A DNA stretch of 64,000 nucleotides from KBS-96 sp964247975 (lineage in GTDB: Bacteria; Acidobacteriota; Terriglobia; Bryobacterales; Bryobacteraceae), in the NCBI GenBank assembly GCA_964247975.1, contig CAXTWH010000011.1, positions 1 through 64,000 on the forward strand. The letters run 5' to 3'. Numbering within the stretch: position 1 is the first letter of the stretch; each line of letters begins with the position of its first letter. A model generated the notes under the pieces. That model saw only the letters and a program-made list of their open reading frames with translations, was not told the origin of the DNA and searched no databases. Positions 1 through 8,847 of the stretch are shown here, in pieces. A program made the position numbers and the translations under genes.

Positions 1-201
1 GAACTCGAAGAACTCCACCTGATCGCCTGCAATCACCCGCAACTCGCAGAAAAGCTTGAACCAACTCAGTTTGGCTTCGTTTGTTCAAACGAAACGTGGC
101 AGCGCTTCCGCCAACGCCATTTCCTGCTCGGCTCTCTTTCCAAACCGACACCGCAGCCCGGTCCCACTCGCAATCGCTCCCGCCAAAAAACAGCAGCCTA
201 A
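1..201 (+). CDS. C-terminal end of a multi-copy 'NAKKSTGPKT'-family hypothetical protein (partial)
   Basis: Frame 1 is open from the first base to a TAA at 199-201 and gives 66 residues, so the gene starts outside the window. The text matches the C-terminus of the full-length gene at 47859-48587: both contain ACNHPQL, a QFGFVCSN block, a TWQ-FRQR-FLLGS block and a basic tail ending in QKTAA or RQTAA. A third, broken copy lies at 62373-62647. The family is common and repeated in acidobacterial genomes, as I recall it, and its function is unknown. Identity by internal homology is secure; the role is not. Confidence 0.75.
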   Translation, partial: ELEELHLIACNHPQLAEKLEPTQFGFVCSNETWQRFRQRHFLLGSLSKPTPQPGPTRNRSRQKTAA

Positions 202-264
202 GCGAAATTACATTTCAGTCTTCGGCTCGGTTCACGCCGTCCCGACTGCGCTGAATCTTGTTCC

Positions 265-279
265 TTGACAACTGAATAT
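265..279 (+). repeat. 15-bp motif downstream of a repeat-family gene, copy 1
   Basis: TTGACAACTGAATAT stands 64 bases after the stop of the repeat-family gene at 1-201. The same 15 bases occur at 62683-62697, 36 bases after the stop of the broken copy. The match suggests that the copies were duplicated together with their 3' flank. The full-length copy at 47859-48587 does not show it in its immediate 3' flank. Confidence 0.6.
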
Positions 280-303
280 TGGGCCGGATCTGAAGCGAAC
301 CTG

Positions 304-2826
304 TTATTCCTCATGAATCACTTCAATAGGGTTCATGCGAACAGCGGTGCGGGCCGGATAAAGTCCGGCTGCCAGCGTGGCTAGATAAACTCCCGTTAAA
401 GCGATCAACAACAGCGCTACCGGCCAGTGAAATTGAATTGTCCAGCCAAACGACTGCTTATTGATAACAAAGATCAGCACCAGCGAAAGTCCCGCGCCTA
501 AAACAATGCCGATGCAGTTAGCGAATAAACCGAGCAGTCCTGCTTCCGCCACAATGATCTGGCGAATTTGGCCGCGCTCCGCTCCCAGAAAACGGAGCAG
601 CGCGTAATCGCGCTTGCGATCAATGACCAACGCCAGCAGCGCGCCCGCAATGCCGATAATCGCCACCACAATCGCAATCACTTCCAAGGCCCAGGTAATC
701 TGAAACGTGCGGTCGAAAATATCTAATGCCGCCCGCCGCAGCTTTGCATTGGTAAACATCATAATGCCGCGCGAACGAATCACCCGATCAATACTGCGCC
801 GCGCCGTATCTATATCTACGCCGTTTTTCAAATAAACAGCTAAATTCGAGGAAGCCGGGTCAGGCAGGTATTTTAAAAGCGTTCGCCGGTCCATCACGAT
901 AAAGCCGCGCTCGGTGGAATAATCGTAATAGATCCCCAACACGCAAAAAGAATGAACCGCATTGCCGAGCGGAAGCTGAAGCACATCGCCGGGCTTCACA
1001 TGATGCTTGTTGGCGAACGGCTCGCTCACAATCACGTTATCTTTATTTGGCAGGTCGCGCAGAATGCGTGAACGGTCCTCGCCCGGCAGAAAAAACGTCG
1101 CCGCGTTTGTCACCGCCGCCGCAGTTTGCCCGGCTCCAAGCGAAGCAGGCAAGCCCTGATAGGAAATCGGGTACACGCGAAAGCGATCCACTGCCGCTAC
1201 GCCGGGAATGCGCTCAATCTCATCGGCCACAATCGGCGCAATGGTCGGGTGCCGGTCCGCCGCCGATGAGCCTGCCGGACGAAGATAAAGATCGGCTCGC
1301 AGTTGATTGTTCATCCAAATTGACACCGTATCGCGAAAGCTGCCCACCATGATGCCGACGCTCGTAAGCATGGCTGTTGCCGTCGCCAGCGCAGCCACCA
1401 GCACCGAAACGCGCGCCAGTGAACTGCGCAGGTTGCGAATGGCCAAAAACACCGGAGCCCCCAGCGAGCGTCGCACCGCTTGCGCCAGCAGAAATGAACC
1501 GCCCATCACTACCAGCGGAATCAGCAGCGCCGTTGCGCCGATAAAAAGCGCAGCCGCGAGATAGCCGAACAAAGGCCGCCCTGCTACCGGCCCCTGCAGA
1601 GACGAAAAGATTCCGATTGCGATCAACGCAAGTCCGCCAATCAGATGACGGCGTGCATGAAGCTTCAGAACGTATTCATTCCTGCCGCGCGCCATTGCTT
1701 CCGTTGGTGAAACGCGCGCTGCTTCAAAAGCAGGCGCCAGCGCCGCCAGCACGGACATGCCGATGCCTAAACCAAGCCCCACCAGAACCGTTGCAAGCGT
1801 AAATTGGATGGGCGCGGGCTGGCTGCTGACATACAGCAGTTCCACTGTGTTTCCGATTAGCCCTACGGCGGCAACCGCTAGAAACCGTCCCAACACTAAA
1901 CCGGCAACTCCGCCCACTGCTCCCAGCACTGCGGATTCCAGTAGAAAGCCGATCAGAATGGAACTCCGCGTCGTTCCTAAAGCTCGCAGAATGCCGATCG
2001 CAGGCCGCCGCCGCACCACCGAAACAGCTACCGAATTGTAAATGAGAAACGCTCCTACTACCAAGGCGATATAGCTCAGGATGCGCAGGTTCCAGCGAAA
2101 TGCCGCCAGCATCTTGCGGTTCTGATCGGTGCGCGATCCGGCCTGTTCCAGCGAAACCGAAGCGGGAAGCCGTTGGCGCAGAACCTGCTCCCAATGCTCC
2201 GGTGAATCATAAGGGGGATCAGTAACCGCAATCGAATCCAATCGCCCGGTTTTGCCGGTTAATAGTTGCGCCAATCCGATGTCGGCCACAATTGCGTTGT
2301 TCTCGCTGACGCCGCTGTTCACCGCCGGAAGCAAACCGGCCACTGTGCATTGATGCACCTGATCGTTAATCAGCAGTTTTACCTGGTCTCCTTTATGCCA
2401 ACCTAAACTGCGGCCCACGAAAATAAGATTGCGGACTTCGGCAGCGTTCAAGGAATCATCCTCGATGCCGCGATCCGCGTTATGCACCAGATCAATTCCC
2501 AAGAAGGGCAATGCTTCGCCGTTTCCGCTGTCGGCAGTGGCAAAATCTTCAATGCGGGGCGTCCATTCAAAAGGATAAGGCAACTGCGCCAACTGCCCCA
2601 GAATCTTTTCATTCACACCGCCTACGGCAGTAATAGTGAGGGCCGATTTGCCGCTGAGCGTTTCCACCGACGATTGAAAACTGCCCGCCGCCGCTTGCCC
2701 GGCCAGATCAATGGCGATCACCACCGAAACTCCGAGCGCAATGGAAATTGCCGTTAACACAGTGCGCAGTTGTTCCTGCAGCAGCGGCCGTAAAATCAGC
2801 AGCCGGAAAAGTTGCCATTGTTTCAT
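304..2826 (-). CDS. ABC transporter permease with two FtsX domains (YbbP-like)
   Basis: Inner-membrane permease of about 840 residues, probably partner of the ATPase just upstream. The first membrane segment (around LTAISIALGVSVVIAID) is followed by a large MacB-type periplasmic domain. A first FtsX core with three helices comes next (NSVAVSVVRRRPAIGILRAL is the typical cytoplasmic signature), then a second periplasmic domain and a second FtsX core near the C-terminus (ALLRFLGAERGQIRQI). This two-core layout fits the YbbA/YbbP type that moves lipids or lipoproteins, rather than a MacB half-unit. No MacA-like adaptor is adjacent. An ATG at 2863-2865 would overlap the ATPase gene; I prefer the ATG at 2824-2826, 13 bases after its stop and preceded by AGGAAAG. 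The substrate is unknown. Confidence 0.85.
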   Translation of the reverse strand: MKQWQLFRLLILRPLLQEQLRTVLTAISIALGVSVVIAIDLAGQAAAGSFQSSVETLSGKSALTITAVGGVNEKILGQLAQLPYPFEWTPRIEDFATADSGNGEALPFLGIDLVHNADRGIEDDSLNAAEVRNLIFVGRSLGWHKGDQVKLLINDQVHQCTVAGLLPAVNSGVSENNAIVADIGLAQLLTGKTGRLDSIAVTDPPYDSPEHWEQVLRQRLPASVSLEQAGSRTDQNRKMLAAFRWNLRILSYIALVVGAFLIYNSVAVSVVRRRPAIGILRALGTTRSSILIGFLLESAVLGAVGGVAGLVLGRFLAVAAVGLIGNTVELLYVSSQPAPIQFTLATVLVGLGLGIGMSVLAALAPAFEAARVSPTEAMARGRNEYVLKLHARRHLIGGLALIAIGIFSSLQGPVAGRPLFGYLAAALFIGATALLIPLVVMGGSFLLAQAVRRSLGAPVFLAIRNLRSSLARVSVLVAALATATAMLTSVGIMVGSFRDTVSIWMNNQLRADLYLRPAGSSAADRHPTIAPIVADEIERIPGVAAVDRFRVYPISYQGLPASLGAGQTAAAVTNAATFFLPGEDRSRILRDLPNKDNVIVSEPFANKHHVKPGDVLQLPLGNAVHSFCVLGIYYDYSTERGFIVMDRRTLLKYLPDPASSNLAVYLKNGVDIDTARRSIDRVIRSRGIMMFTNAKLRRAALDIFDRTFQITWALEVIAIVVAIIGIAGALLALVIDRKRDYALLRFLGAERGQIRQIIVAEAGLLGLFANCIGIVLGAGLSLVLIFVINKQSFGWTIQFHWPVALLLIALTGVYLATLAAGLYPARTAVRMNPIEVIHEE

Positions 2827-2839
2827 GCTGGTTGGGAGT

Positions 2840-3511
2840 TCAACTTTCCTTGGAAATGCGGCCATCGCGCATGTGAATAATTCGATCCGTCTGCGCGGCA
2901 GATTCGGCGCTGTGAGTCGCCATCAACACAACCGCTTTTTCTTCGTGCGCAATGCGCTTCAGCAGATCCAGAATCGCTTCGCCGGTGGCTGTGTCCAGAT
3001 TGCCGGTCGGCTCATCGGCCAGAATAATTTCGGGATGGTGCGCCAAAGCGCGGGCAATCGCCACCCGCTGCTGCTGGCCGCCGGAAAGCTGGTGCGGCAA
3101 GCGGTTTGCCAAAGATTGCAAGCCCACCCAGTGTAATCGTTCACTGGCAATCTTTCGTGCGTTCGACGCTCCGGCAAGCAGCAAAGGAATTTCAACGTTC
3201 TCAATCACCGATAAAGTCTGCAAAAGCTGAAAGCTTTGAAAAATAAAACCAACGCGCTGCCGCCGCAGTTGCGTCAGGGCGCGATCATCAAGGCGGCTGG
3301 TGGTCTGGCCGCCGATGCTCACTGTGCCGGAGGTTGGAAAGTCCATCGCTCCGCAGAGATTCAGCAAAGTAGATTTGCCGCAGCCGCTGCGCCCTACTAG
3401 CGAAATCCATTCTCCCGGCTCCACCGCCAAGCTGACATTCTGCAAGGCCGGAACTGTTGCGCCGTTCGATTCGTACAGCTTAGTGACGCTTTGTACTTCA
3501 AGGTACGCCAT
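2840..3511 (-). CDS. ABC transporter ATP-binding protein (LolD/YbbA-like)
   Basis: Cytoplasmic ATPase of 223 residues that powers the FtsX-type permease encoded directly downstream. It has the Walker A motif GRSGCGKST near residue 40, a Q-loop (FIFQSFQLLQ), the ABC signature LSGGQQQRVAIARAL, Walker B (IILADEPTGNLD) and the switch histidine in MATHS. The FQSFxLLxxLxxxENVxxPL text and the length are characteristic of the LolD/MacB/YbbA subfamily. The gene and the permease form a tight two-gene unit. The exact exported substrate cannot be read from sequence. Confidence 0.9.
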   Translation of the reverse strand: MAYLEVQSVTKLYESNGATVPALQNVSLAVEPGEWISLVGRSGCGKSTLLNLCGAMDFPTSGTVSIGGQTTSRLDDRALTQLRRQRVGFIFQSFQLLQTLSVIENVEIPLLLAGASNARKIASERLHWVGLQSLANRLPHQLSGGQQQRVAIARALAHHPEIILADEPTGNLDTATGEAILDLLKRIAHEEKAVVLMATHSAESAAQTDRIIHMRDGRISKES

Positions 3512-3547
3512 GATCTGAGCATAACGATGCTGAATTTGGGACTGTTG

Positions 3548-4291
3548 CTAGATAAATTTACCGGCCAGCAGTTGTTTGCGCTGAACAGGCGGAAAATGCT
3601 CAATGGCATAACGCAGCGTGGTGCGCGGAAGCAGCGCATAATGGTTCTGCAGAAATTCGAGCAGCGCAGGACGTGACACCTTGCCGGATTCCCGCAGCAT
3701 CCAGCCGACTGCTTTTTGAATCAGATCGTGTCGATCGGAAAGCAATAACTTCGAAAGGCGGAACGTATCGGAAATTTCTCCCTGTCTGATGAAGTGAAGC
3801 GTGGACACAATCGCAATGCGGCGTTCCCAAATGTTGATAGATTTCGCTAGTTTGTCGAGCAGTCGGCGCGAACGTGCTTGTAGATGAGCGCCCACAATGT
3901 AAGGCGCGGAAGTATCCACCAGATCCCAGTTGTTAATGCGAGCCGTATGTTGAAGATAGAATTGAAACACTTCCTCTTTTAAAACTTCATCTCCCTTTTC
4001 GTACTTCGCCACCAGAATTTCCAAAGCGCAGAAGCGATGCTCATGAAAAGGAGAATGGAGTAACTGTTCGACATCTTCCAGCGGCAGCGTTCGATAGCGC
4101 AGCGCAATTTTTCTTTGTGCCGGAACAGTGATTCCCAGAAACTGGTCGCCTTCGCCGTAGTCCTCTGGTCCGGTTTTGAAGAACCAGGCTTGGCCTTTGG
4201 CTCGTGTTGGATCAGCCGCTGCCGCTAGTTCCTGTTCAAGCTCATTTCGGTTCACGGCAGCAGTTTTCAATTGGTCTTGAAATCCCGGCAA
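3548..4291 (-). CDS. DNA alkylation repair protein, AlkD-like HEAT-repeat glycosylase
   Basis: A 247-residue helical-repeat protein of the AlkD/AlkC DNA glycosylase family, which removes positively charged alkylated bases such as 3- and 7-alkylpurines. Recognisable features are the N-terminal GDQFLGITVPAQRKIA segment, the central NNWDLVDTSAP block that holds the catalytic-type aspartate of the family, and the C-terminal KAVGWMLRE and TLRYAIEHFP blocks. The first ATG overlaps the upstream P1 peptidase gene by 25 bases. A TTG overlapping its stop, or a GTG at 4253-4255, are alternative starts, so translational coupling is likely. The family call is strong; activity is inferred. Confidence 0.85.
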   Translation of the reverse strand: MPGFQDQLKTAAVNRNELEQELAAAADPTRAKGQAWFFKTGPEDYGEGDQFLGITVPAQRKIALRYRTLPLEDVEQLLHSPFHEHRFCALEILVAKYEKGDEVLKEEVFQFYLQHTARINNWDLVDTSAPYIVGAHLQARSRRLLDKLAKSINIWERRIAIVSTLHFIRQGEISDTFRLSKLLLSDRHDLIQKAVGWMLRESGKVSRPALLEFLQNHYALLPRTTLRYAIEHFPPVQRKQLLAGKFI

Positions 4292-5334
4292 GCAGGCAAG
4301 CCCGGAAGACTGGAAGCAGTTTGCACAGCGCGCAATACGGCTATCGCTATCATCTCAGCGGCAATCGCGCCGATCGCTCCAACGTCGGCTTTAACGCTGC
4401 TCGTGCCCGTGCAGGCAGAAAAGATAGTGTCGCCATCAAAGGGAGTATGCACCGGATTGAGGGTGCGCGCCAAACCATCCTGCGCCATTTGCGCAATTTT
4501 TGTAGCCTGCGCTTTATCGAACTTGGCATTAGTCGCGACCACCCCGATTGTGGTGTTCGTTGTTTCAGGAACTTGCACATAGTAGCCGTTGCTGATCTGC
4601 TGCATGGAGTTGGCAAATCCGCGCCCATCTTCGGTTCGCGCACCGGCTACGATCTTACCTGTTCGAGAATCAATCACATCACCGGCAGCATTCACCGCCA
4701 CAATCGCTCCGACCACCAATCCGGTTTCCGCAATCTTGATGCTGGCCGTTCCCAAGCCGGACTTCATGGCCCGGTTCATGCCAAAGAATTTGCCGACCGT
4801 TGCGCCTGCTCCTGCGCCCTGATTGCCTTCCGCTACGGCATCGTTTGACGCAGCCACGCAAGCGGCATAACCGGCATCGGCGTCAGGCCGTATTTTAGAA
4901 TCACCCACTGCAAGGTCATACAGAATAGCGGAAGGAACAATCGGAATTACCTGCTCGCCCACTCGATAACCTAGACCGTGTTCTTCCAGATAGCGGACCA
5001 CGCCGGTAGCCGCCGCTAAACCAAACGCGCTGCCGCCGGAAAGCACAATTGCATTCACCTGCTGCACGGTGTTAACAGGATTCAACAGGTCGGTTTCCCT
5101 CGTTCCCGGAGCGCTGCCTCGCACATCCACTCCGGCCACCGCTCCCTTGTCAAATATCAGAACTGTGCAGCCGGTAGGACGGCGTTTATCCGTGAAATGG
5201 CCAACGCGGATTCCCCCAACTGCCGTAACACAGCCGTTTGCGGAAGAAGCAAAGGCGTTTGGAACAACACTGGCAGCGGCTGCGGCAAAAGACATTTGCA
5301 AAAACTCCCGGCGCTTTGTGAACGATGGTTTCAT
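4267..5334 (-). CDS. P1 family peptidase (DmpA/NylC-like N-terminal nucleophile hydrolase), Tat-exported
   Basis: Self-processing hydrolase of the DmpA (S58)/NylC fold, 355 residues, related to L-aminopeptidase/D-esterase and 6-aminohexanoate oligomer hydrolase. I start it at the ATG at 5332-5334 because MKPSFTKRREFLQMSF is a good Tat signal and the upstream extension looks non-coding. Family hallmarks are VGHFTDKRRPTGCTV, VLSGGSAFGLAAATGV, the glycine-rich GNQGAGAGATVGK block and HTPFDGDTIFSACTGT. An Asn-Thr pair in NTTIGVVATNA fits the autocleavage site and nucleophile of the NylC branch. Export suggests a periplasmic peptide or amide hydrolase. It is divergent from the MFS gene at 5411. 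Confidence 0.88.
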   Translation of the reverse strand: MKPSFTKRREFLQMSFAAAAASVVPNAFASSANGCVTAVGGIRVGHFTDKRRPTGCTVLIFDKGAVAGVDVRGSAPGTRETDLLNPVNTVQQVNAIVLSGGSAFGLAAATGVVRYLEEHGLGYRVGEQVIPIVPSAILYDLAVGDSKIRPDADAGYAACVAASNDAVAEGNQGAGAGATVGKFFGMNRAMKSGLGTASIKIAETGLVVGAIVAVNAAGDVIDSRTGKIVAGARTEDGRGFANSMQQISNGYYVQVPETTNTTIGVVATNAKFDKAQATKIAQMAQDGLARTLNPVHTPFDGDTIFSACTGTSSVKADVGAIGAIAAEMIAIAVLRAVQTASSLPGLPACRDFKTN

Positions 5335-5410
5335 GAACTGGGTCGATTTAACAGGGCCAACCCGCAACACCAATATACAGCGCGAAGCAGGAATGCCAAC
5401 ATAACAAGAG

Positions 5411-6655
5411 ATGCTTGCGCCCTTGCCTGATACAGAAAAGTTGAACCAATCAGCGTTGTCGCTGCGTTGGATAGCAGTTGGCGTTTTTATCAGTTCTTCC
5501 ACCTTGAATTTTTTAGACCGGCAGCTTTTGGCGACGCTGGCGCCGCTCATCATGGCGCAACTGCACTTCAATCAAACCGGCTACGGTTTTGTTTTATCGG
5601 CCTTCTCCATTGCTTATGCCGCCAGTTCGGTGCTGGTGGGTTGGCTATTGGATCGGGTAGGCGTGAACCGTGGCATCAGCGCCGCCGTGGCTTGGTGGTC
5701 TGCGGCAGCGGCCAGCATGGGCTTAGTTGGTACTTTCAGCGGTCTGGTTGCTTCCAGGGTGGCGCTCGGCGCGGGTGAATCGGCTGGCGTGCCTGCGGTC
5801 GGCAAGCTGAACGGCCGCTATCTCAAACCGGATGAGCGAGCTTTAGGAGCAGCACTGAATCAAGTGGGCATCAGCTTGGGGTTGGCGCTTTCGCCGTTGT
5901 GGATCGGCGCTGCTTACCGTTACTCGTGGCGGCTGCCGTTTGTGATTGTCGGAGTGCTTGGGTTTTTGTGGCTTCCATTATGGAAGGTAGTGAGCCGTCT
6001 GATACCACCCACGTTTTCCGATGCCCCGGATCATCAGCTTGAACAAGATTCTGCGGGTTTCAAACTGCTGCTGCATCGTAAGCTGATTGTGCTCATTATC
6101 GTGAATGTGCTGTGGATGGGTGCTTACTCGTTGTGGTCAAACTGGACCACGCTTTATCTGACGCGAGTTCACGGCTTGACGTTGAAACAATCCGCCAGCT
6201 ATGTTTGGATTCCGCCGCTGGTTTCCAATTTCGGCGGTTTCTTTGGCGGCTGGTTATCGCAGCGGGCCATGCGCCGAGGAATGGAATCTGTGCAAGCAAG
6301 ATGCCGCGCTGTGCAATGGAGCGCAGCGGGAATGCTGATAACCTTACTGCTGCCCTTGGCGGTTAATGCTGGATGGGCCACGGTGATTATCTCGGCCAGT
6401 TTCTTCTTTGCTTTGGCAGGCAGCGTTAACATCTACGCGATACCGATTGATTTATATGGAGCAGCGCGTTCAGGCTTGGCGATTTCCGCGCTGGTGTTTG
6501 CTTATGGAATTTTGCAGACGTTCATTTCGCCGTTGATTGGCTATCTGGCTGACCAGCATTTGTATCGAAGCGTGGTGTGGATGGTAACGCTTTCGCCCGT
6601 TTTAGGAGCGATCCTGCTGAATCAGATGAAAAGCAAAACCAAAACTAGCCGGTAA
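5411..6655 (+). CDS. MFS transporter, anion:cation symporter (hexuronate-like) type
   Basis: Inner-membrane permease of 414 residues with twelve predicted helices. The N-terminus NFLDRQLLATLAPLI, the loop VGWLLDRVGVNRGI and the GAGESAGVPAVGK segment are typical of the ACS/hexuronate-glucarate branch of the major facilitator superfamily, which imports organic anions with protons. It is divergent from the P1 peptidase gene and ends in a hairpin shared with the convergent regulator. The substrate is inferred from subfamily only. Confidence 0.85.
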   Translation: MLAPLPDTEKLNQSALSLRWIAVGVFISSSTLNFLDRQLLATLAPLIMAQLHFNQTGYGFVLSAFSIAYAASSVLVGWLLDRVGVNRGISAAVAWWSAAAASMGLVGTFSGLVASRVALGAGESAGVPAVGKLNGRYLKPDERALGAALNQVGISLGLALSPLWIGAAYRYSWRLPFVIVGVLGFLWLPLWKVVSRLIPPTFSDAPDHQLEQDSAGFKLLLHRKLIVLIIVNVLWMGAYSLWSNWTTLYLTRVHGLTLKQSASYVWIPPLVSNFGGFFGGWLSQRAMRRGMESVQARCRAVQWSAAGMLITLLLPLAVNAGWATVIISASFFFALAGSVNIYAIPIDLYGAARSGLAISALVFAYGILQTFISPLIGYLADQHLYRSVVWMVTLSPVLGAILLNQMKSKTKTSR

Positions 6656-6680
6656 GAAGTTTCCCCTGTTTCTTACCGGC
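6648..6680. terminator. Bidirectional hairpin terminator between MFS gene and Crp/Fnr gene
   Basis: An 11-bp perfect inverted repeat, GCCGGTAAGAA at 6648-6658 and TTCTTACCGGC at 6670-6680, encloses an 11-base loop. It includes the MFS stop codon and lies just before the end of the convergent regulator gene, so it can serve both transcripts. It lacks a long T tract on the + strand. Confidence 0.65.
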
Positions 6681-6687
6681 ACTCAGT

Positions 6688-7356
6688 TTAAGAAGCGATC
6701 GATTCGGCTACCGGGTAAGCGGCATGTTTTAAGCGCAGAGCGGAAGGAATGGTCACTTTGCCACGAGCTAGCGATAATAATCCGTTGCGCTCCATCTGGT
6801 TCAGCATCAAGGAAGTGGTTTCCCGCGTGGCGCCGATCAGATTCGCAATATCGCGCTGGGTCAAGGGAAGCGAGAATGCGCCATCGTGTTCCCGTTCGCC
6901 CTGTTCCGCGAAATCAGCTAGGCAAAGCAGAATGCGTTTTTCCACGTCATGCGCGGCCACTAGTTCCAATCGTCTTTCCAGGTCTTGTTTGCGGCGTAAA
7001 ACAGCGTTCAACAAAAACACGGCCAGCTCCGGATTCGTGGCGGCAGCTTCCATTGCTTGATGGCTGGATACCCGGAATACCACCAACGGCGTTAACGCTT
7101 CCGCTTGAGTCCGGTAGGTCTGATGGGGCGTTAAGCTTTCTTCGCCGATCAACTCTCCCACGGAACACAAGTTCAGCGTGACGCATTGGCCGCCTTCGCT
7201 GGGACGATCAATTTTCACCAGCCCGCGCTCAATGAAATAAAGGGCATCAGCATTCTGACCATAAACGAACAACTCTGCTTTTCGTCTCAGTAACAATCTG
7301 GTTGTCCCTGATAAGGGCAACAGATGGGCTTGTACGGCCTCTACAATATTTTGCAA
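6688..7356 (-). CDS. Crp/Fnr-family transcriptional regulator
   Basis: Cytoplasmic DNA-binding regulator of about 222 residues: an N-terminal cyclic-nucleotide-binding beta-barrel (FVYGQNADALYFIERGLVKI, then VGELIGEESL), a dimerisation helix, and a C-terminal Crp-type winged helix (LTQRDIANLIGATRETTSLML). No N-terminal cysteine cluster like that of FNR is visible, so an iron-sulfur sensor is unlikely. I place the start at the TTG at 7354-7356 because a strong AAAGGGG ribosome site lies nine bases upstream; an upstream TTG at 7398 has none. The ligand and targets are unknown. Confidence 0.82.
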   Translation of the reverse strand: MQNIVEAVQAHLLPLSGTTRLLLRRKAELFVYGQNADALYFIERGLVKIDRPSEGGQCVTLNLCSVGELIGEESLTPHQTYRTQAEALTPLVVFRVSSHQAMEAAATNPELAVFLLNAVLRRKQDLERRLELVAAHDVEKRILLCLADFAEQGEREHDGAFSLPLTQRDIANLIGATRETTSLMLNQMERNGLLSLARGKVTIPSALRLKHAAYPVAESIAS

Positions 7357-7398
7357 TTTACAATTCCCCTTTAAAATTTTTAAGAGGATCTGAAACAA

Positions 7399-7857
7399 AA
7401 CGAGGTTGATCTTTTATGATTGAACTAAAGATGCTGCTTGCGCCGATGAGATTTACCGGAACCAACAGTCACTTTAATTCTGAATTTGCCTTTGTCAACT
7501 CCCGCTCACATTCCATCTCCCGAAATAACCGGTCAACCCCGGCGGCTGTTTCATTCAGGCGAATAGATGCCCAAAGAACACCAACGAAACCCATGACAAG
7601 TAAACCAAACAACACTGTTGCCTCCTCGGATCTACTTCTCATCAATCGGCAACATCCCATCCAAACTTTAGCTGTCACTTCCTAGCTTTCGAGGGCTAAC
7701 AAGTTTCGGCTATTGACGCCGCGCATGCTGTACCCTCAGATGCGCATTCTGATATTAACCCGTATGTTACTTACTTCAAAAGACTGTTGGCAAAGAAACG
7801 GTACTGGTACAGACTGCCTATTTCTACTTGGTTCTGAGTTTATGCTGAAGATTCAAA
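7399..7857. other. 459-bp intergenic region between Crp/Fnr gene and manA
   Basis: No confident gene is present. A short leftward frame at 7469-7642 could encode a small membrane protein and is listed separately. An imperfect inverted repeat, GTTGATC and GATTGAAC, lies just upstream of the Crp/Fnr gene and might be an operator, but it is not a good FNR box. I see no tRNA, clear promoter or strong hairpin in the rest. Confidence 0.5.
7469..7642 (-). CDS. Possible small membrane protein (57 aa)
   Basis: A short leftward frame starting at the ATG at 7640-7642. It has a charged N-terminus (MRSRSEE), one hydrophobic helix (ATVLFGLLVMGFVGVLWASI) and a charged, coiled-coil-like tail (FREMECERELTKANSELK). 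That layout resembles genuine small single-pass proteins. There is no convincing ribosome site, no recognised family and no operon partner, so it may be a chance frame. Confidence 0.3.
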   Translation of the reverse strand: MRSRSEEATVLFGLLVMGFVGVLWASIRLNETAAGVDRLFREMECERELTKANSELK

Positions 7858-8820
7858 ATGGCTAAAAACATCGATATTTCTCAACCTTTTCGTTTGCTGC
7901 CCGATTTCAAAGAACGGGTCTGGGGCGTAGCCGACCTGGCAAACTGGTTTCCGGAAGCGCCGCCGAAAGTGCTTGGTGAAGCCTGGTTTACAGCCGAAGA
8001 AAATCAAACCAACGCAGGCTTGCCGCTTCGCCAGTTAGTGAAGCAAAATCCGGAAGTTCTGGGCAGCGGCTATCATCGGAAATATCCTGAGCTTTGTCCG
8101 CTGCTGGTAAAATTCCTGTTTACGAGCAGTCGTCTTTCGGTGCAAGTTCATCCGAAAGATAGTTATGCCGAAGAACATCATCAGAGTCTGGGCAAAACGG
8201 AAGCATGGTTTGTGATTGAAGCGCAGCCAGGCGCGGAAGTGGCGCTTGGATTCCGCGAACAAATCTCGCCGGAGCGGATGCGTGCCGCCGCGCAATCCGG
8301 CGAAATCGCAGAGTTGCTGGATTGGAAGCCAGTGCAAGCCGGTGATGTGGTATTTGTGCCGGCAGGCACAGTTCATGCCATCGGCGCCGGTTTAACGGTC
8401 TGCGAAATCCAGCAGAACTCCGATATCACTTACCGGCTTTACGATTACGGACGGCCCCGCGAACTGCATCTTGATCATGGCTCGGCAGTATCTGATCTTG
8501 GACCTTACCTGCATCGTTTTGATCGCAAGAAATTGAGCAAGGGACGGCTGGTGGTAGCAGAATCCGAATACTTCCGCATTGAGCATTTATGCCAAAGCGG
8601 TAAGGGCGGTATGCAGTTCGGCGCTGATGTGCCGCATTACACGCTGCTCATCTCGCTGAAGGGTGAAGGCACCATTGCCGGGCAGCCTTTTGGTAAAGGG
8701 CAAGTCTGGCTGCTGCCTGCCCGCTCCAACGCAGTGGAGATTCAAAGCGAAACTTCCGAATGGCTGCTTGCTTATGTAGGAACCGAACCGCCCCCGCCAC
8801 TTCAAATTTTTGGAAGATGA
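7858..8820 (+). CDS. manA: Mannose-6-phosphate isomerase, class I
   Basis: Cytoplasmic zinc enzyme that interconverts mannose 6-phosphate and fructose 6-phosphate, feeding mannose into glycolysis or GDP-mannose synthesis. It has 320 residues, the usual length for the short bacterial class. Zinc ligands are visible: Gln and His in SVQVHPKD, Glu in KTEAWFVIE, and His in AGTVHAIG. The C-terminal cupin follows, with active-site text QQNSDITYRLYDYGR. It stands alone between the regulator and the convergent accC gene. Confidence 0.92.
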   Translation: MAKNIDISQPFRLLPDFKERVWGVADLANWFPEAPPKVLGEAWFTAEENQTNAGLPLRQLVKQNPEVLGSGYHRKYPELCPLLVKFLFTSSRLSVQVHPKDSYAEEHHQSLGKTEAWFVIEAQPGAEVALGFREQISPERMRAAAQSGEIAELLDWKPVQAGDVVFVPAGTVHAIGAGLTVCEIQQNSDITYRLYDYGRPRELHLDHGSAVSDLGPYLHRFDRKKLSKGRLVVAESEYFRIEHLCQSGKGGMQFGADVPHYTLLISLKGEGTIAGQPFGKGQVWLLPARSNAVEIQSETSEWLLAYVGTEPPPPLQIFGR

Positions 8821-8847
8821 GTACCAGAACTAGAATGCAGTTTCGAG

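Noticed and set aside
1724..2194. 156-codon leftward frame inside the ABC permease gene
   Set aside because: It lies within a well-supported permease on the same strand and shows no hydrophobic or domain logic of its own.
7406..7427. GTTGATC...GATTGAAC as an FNR-type box upstream of the Crp/Fnr gene
   Set aside because: The half-sites do not match TTGAT-N4-ATCAA and the symmetry is imperfect, so it is mentioned only as a weak possibility.
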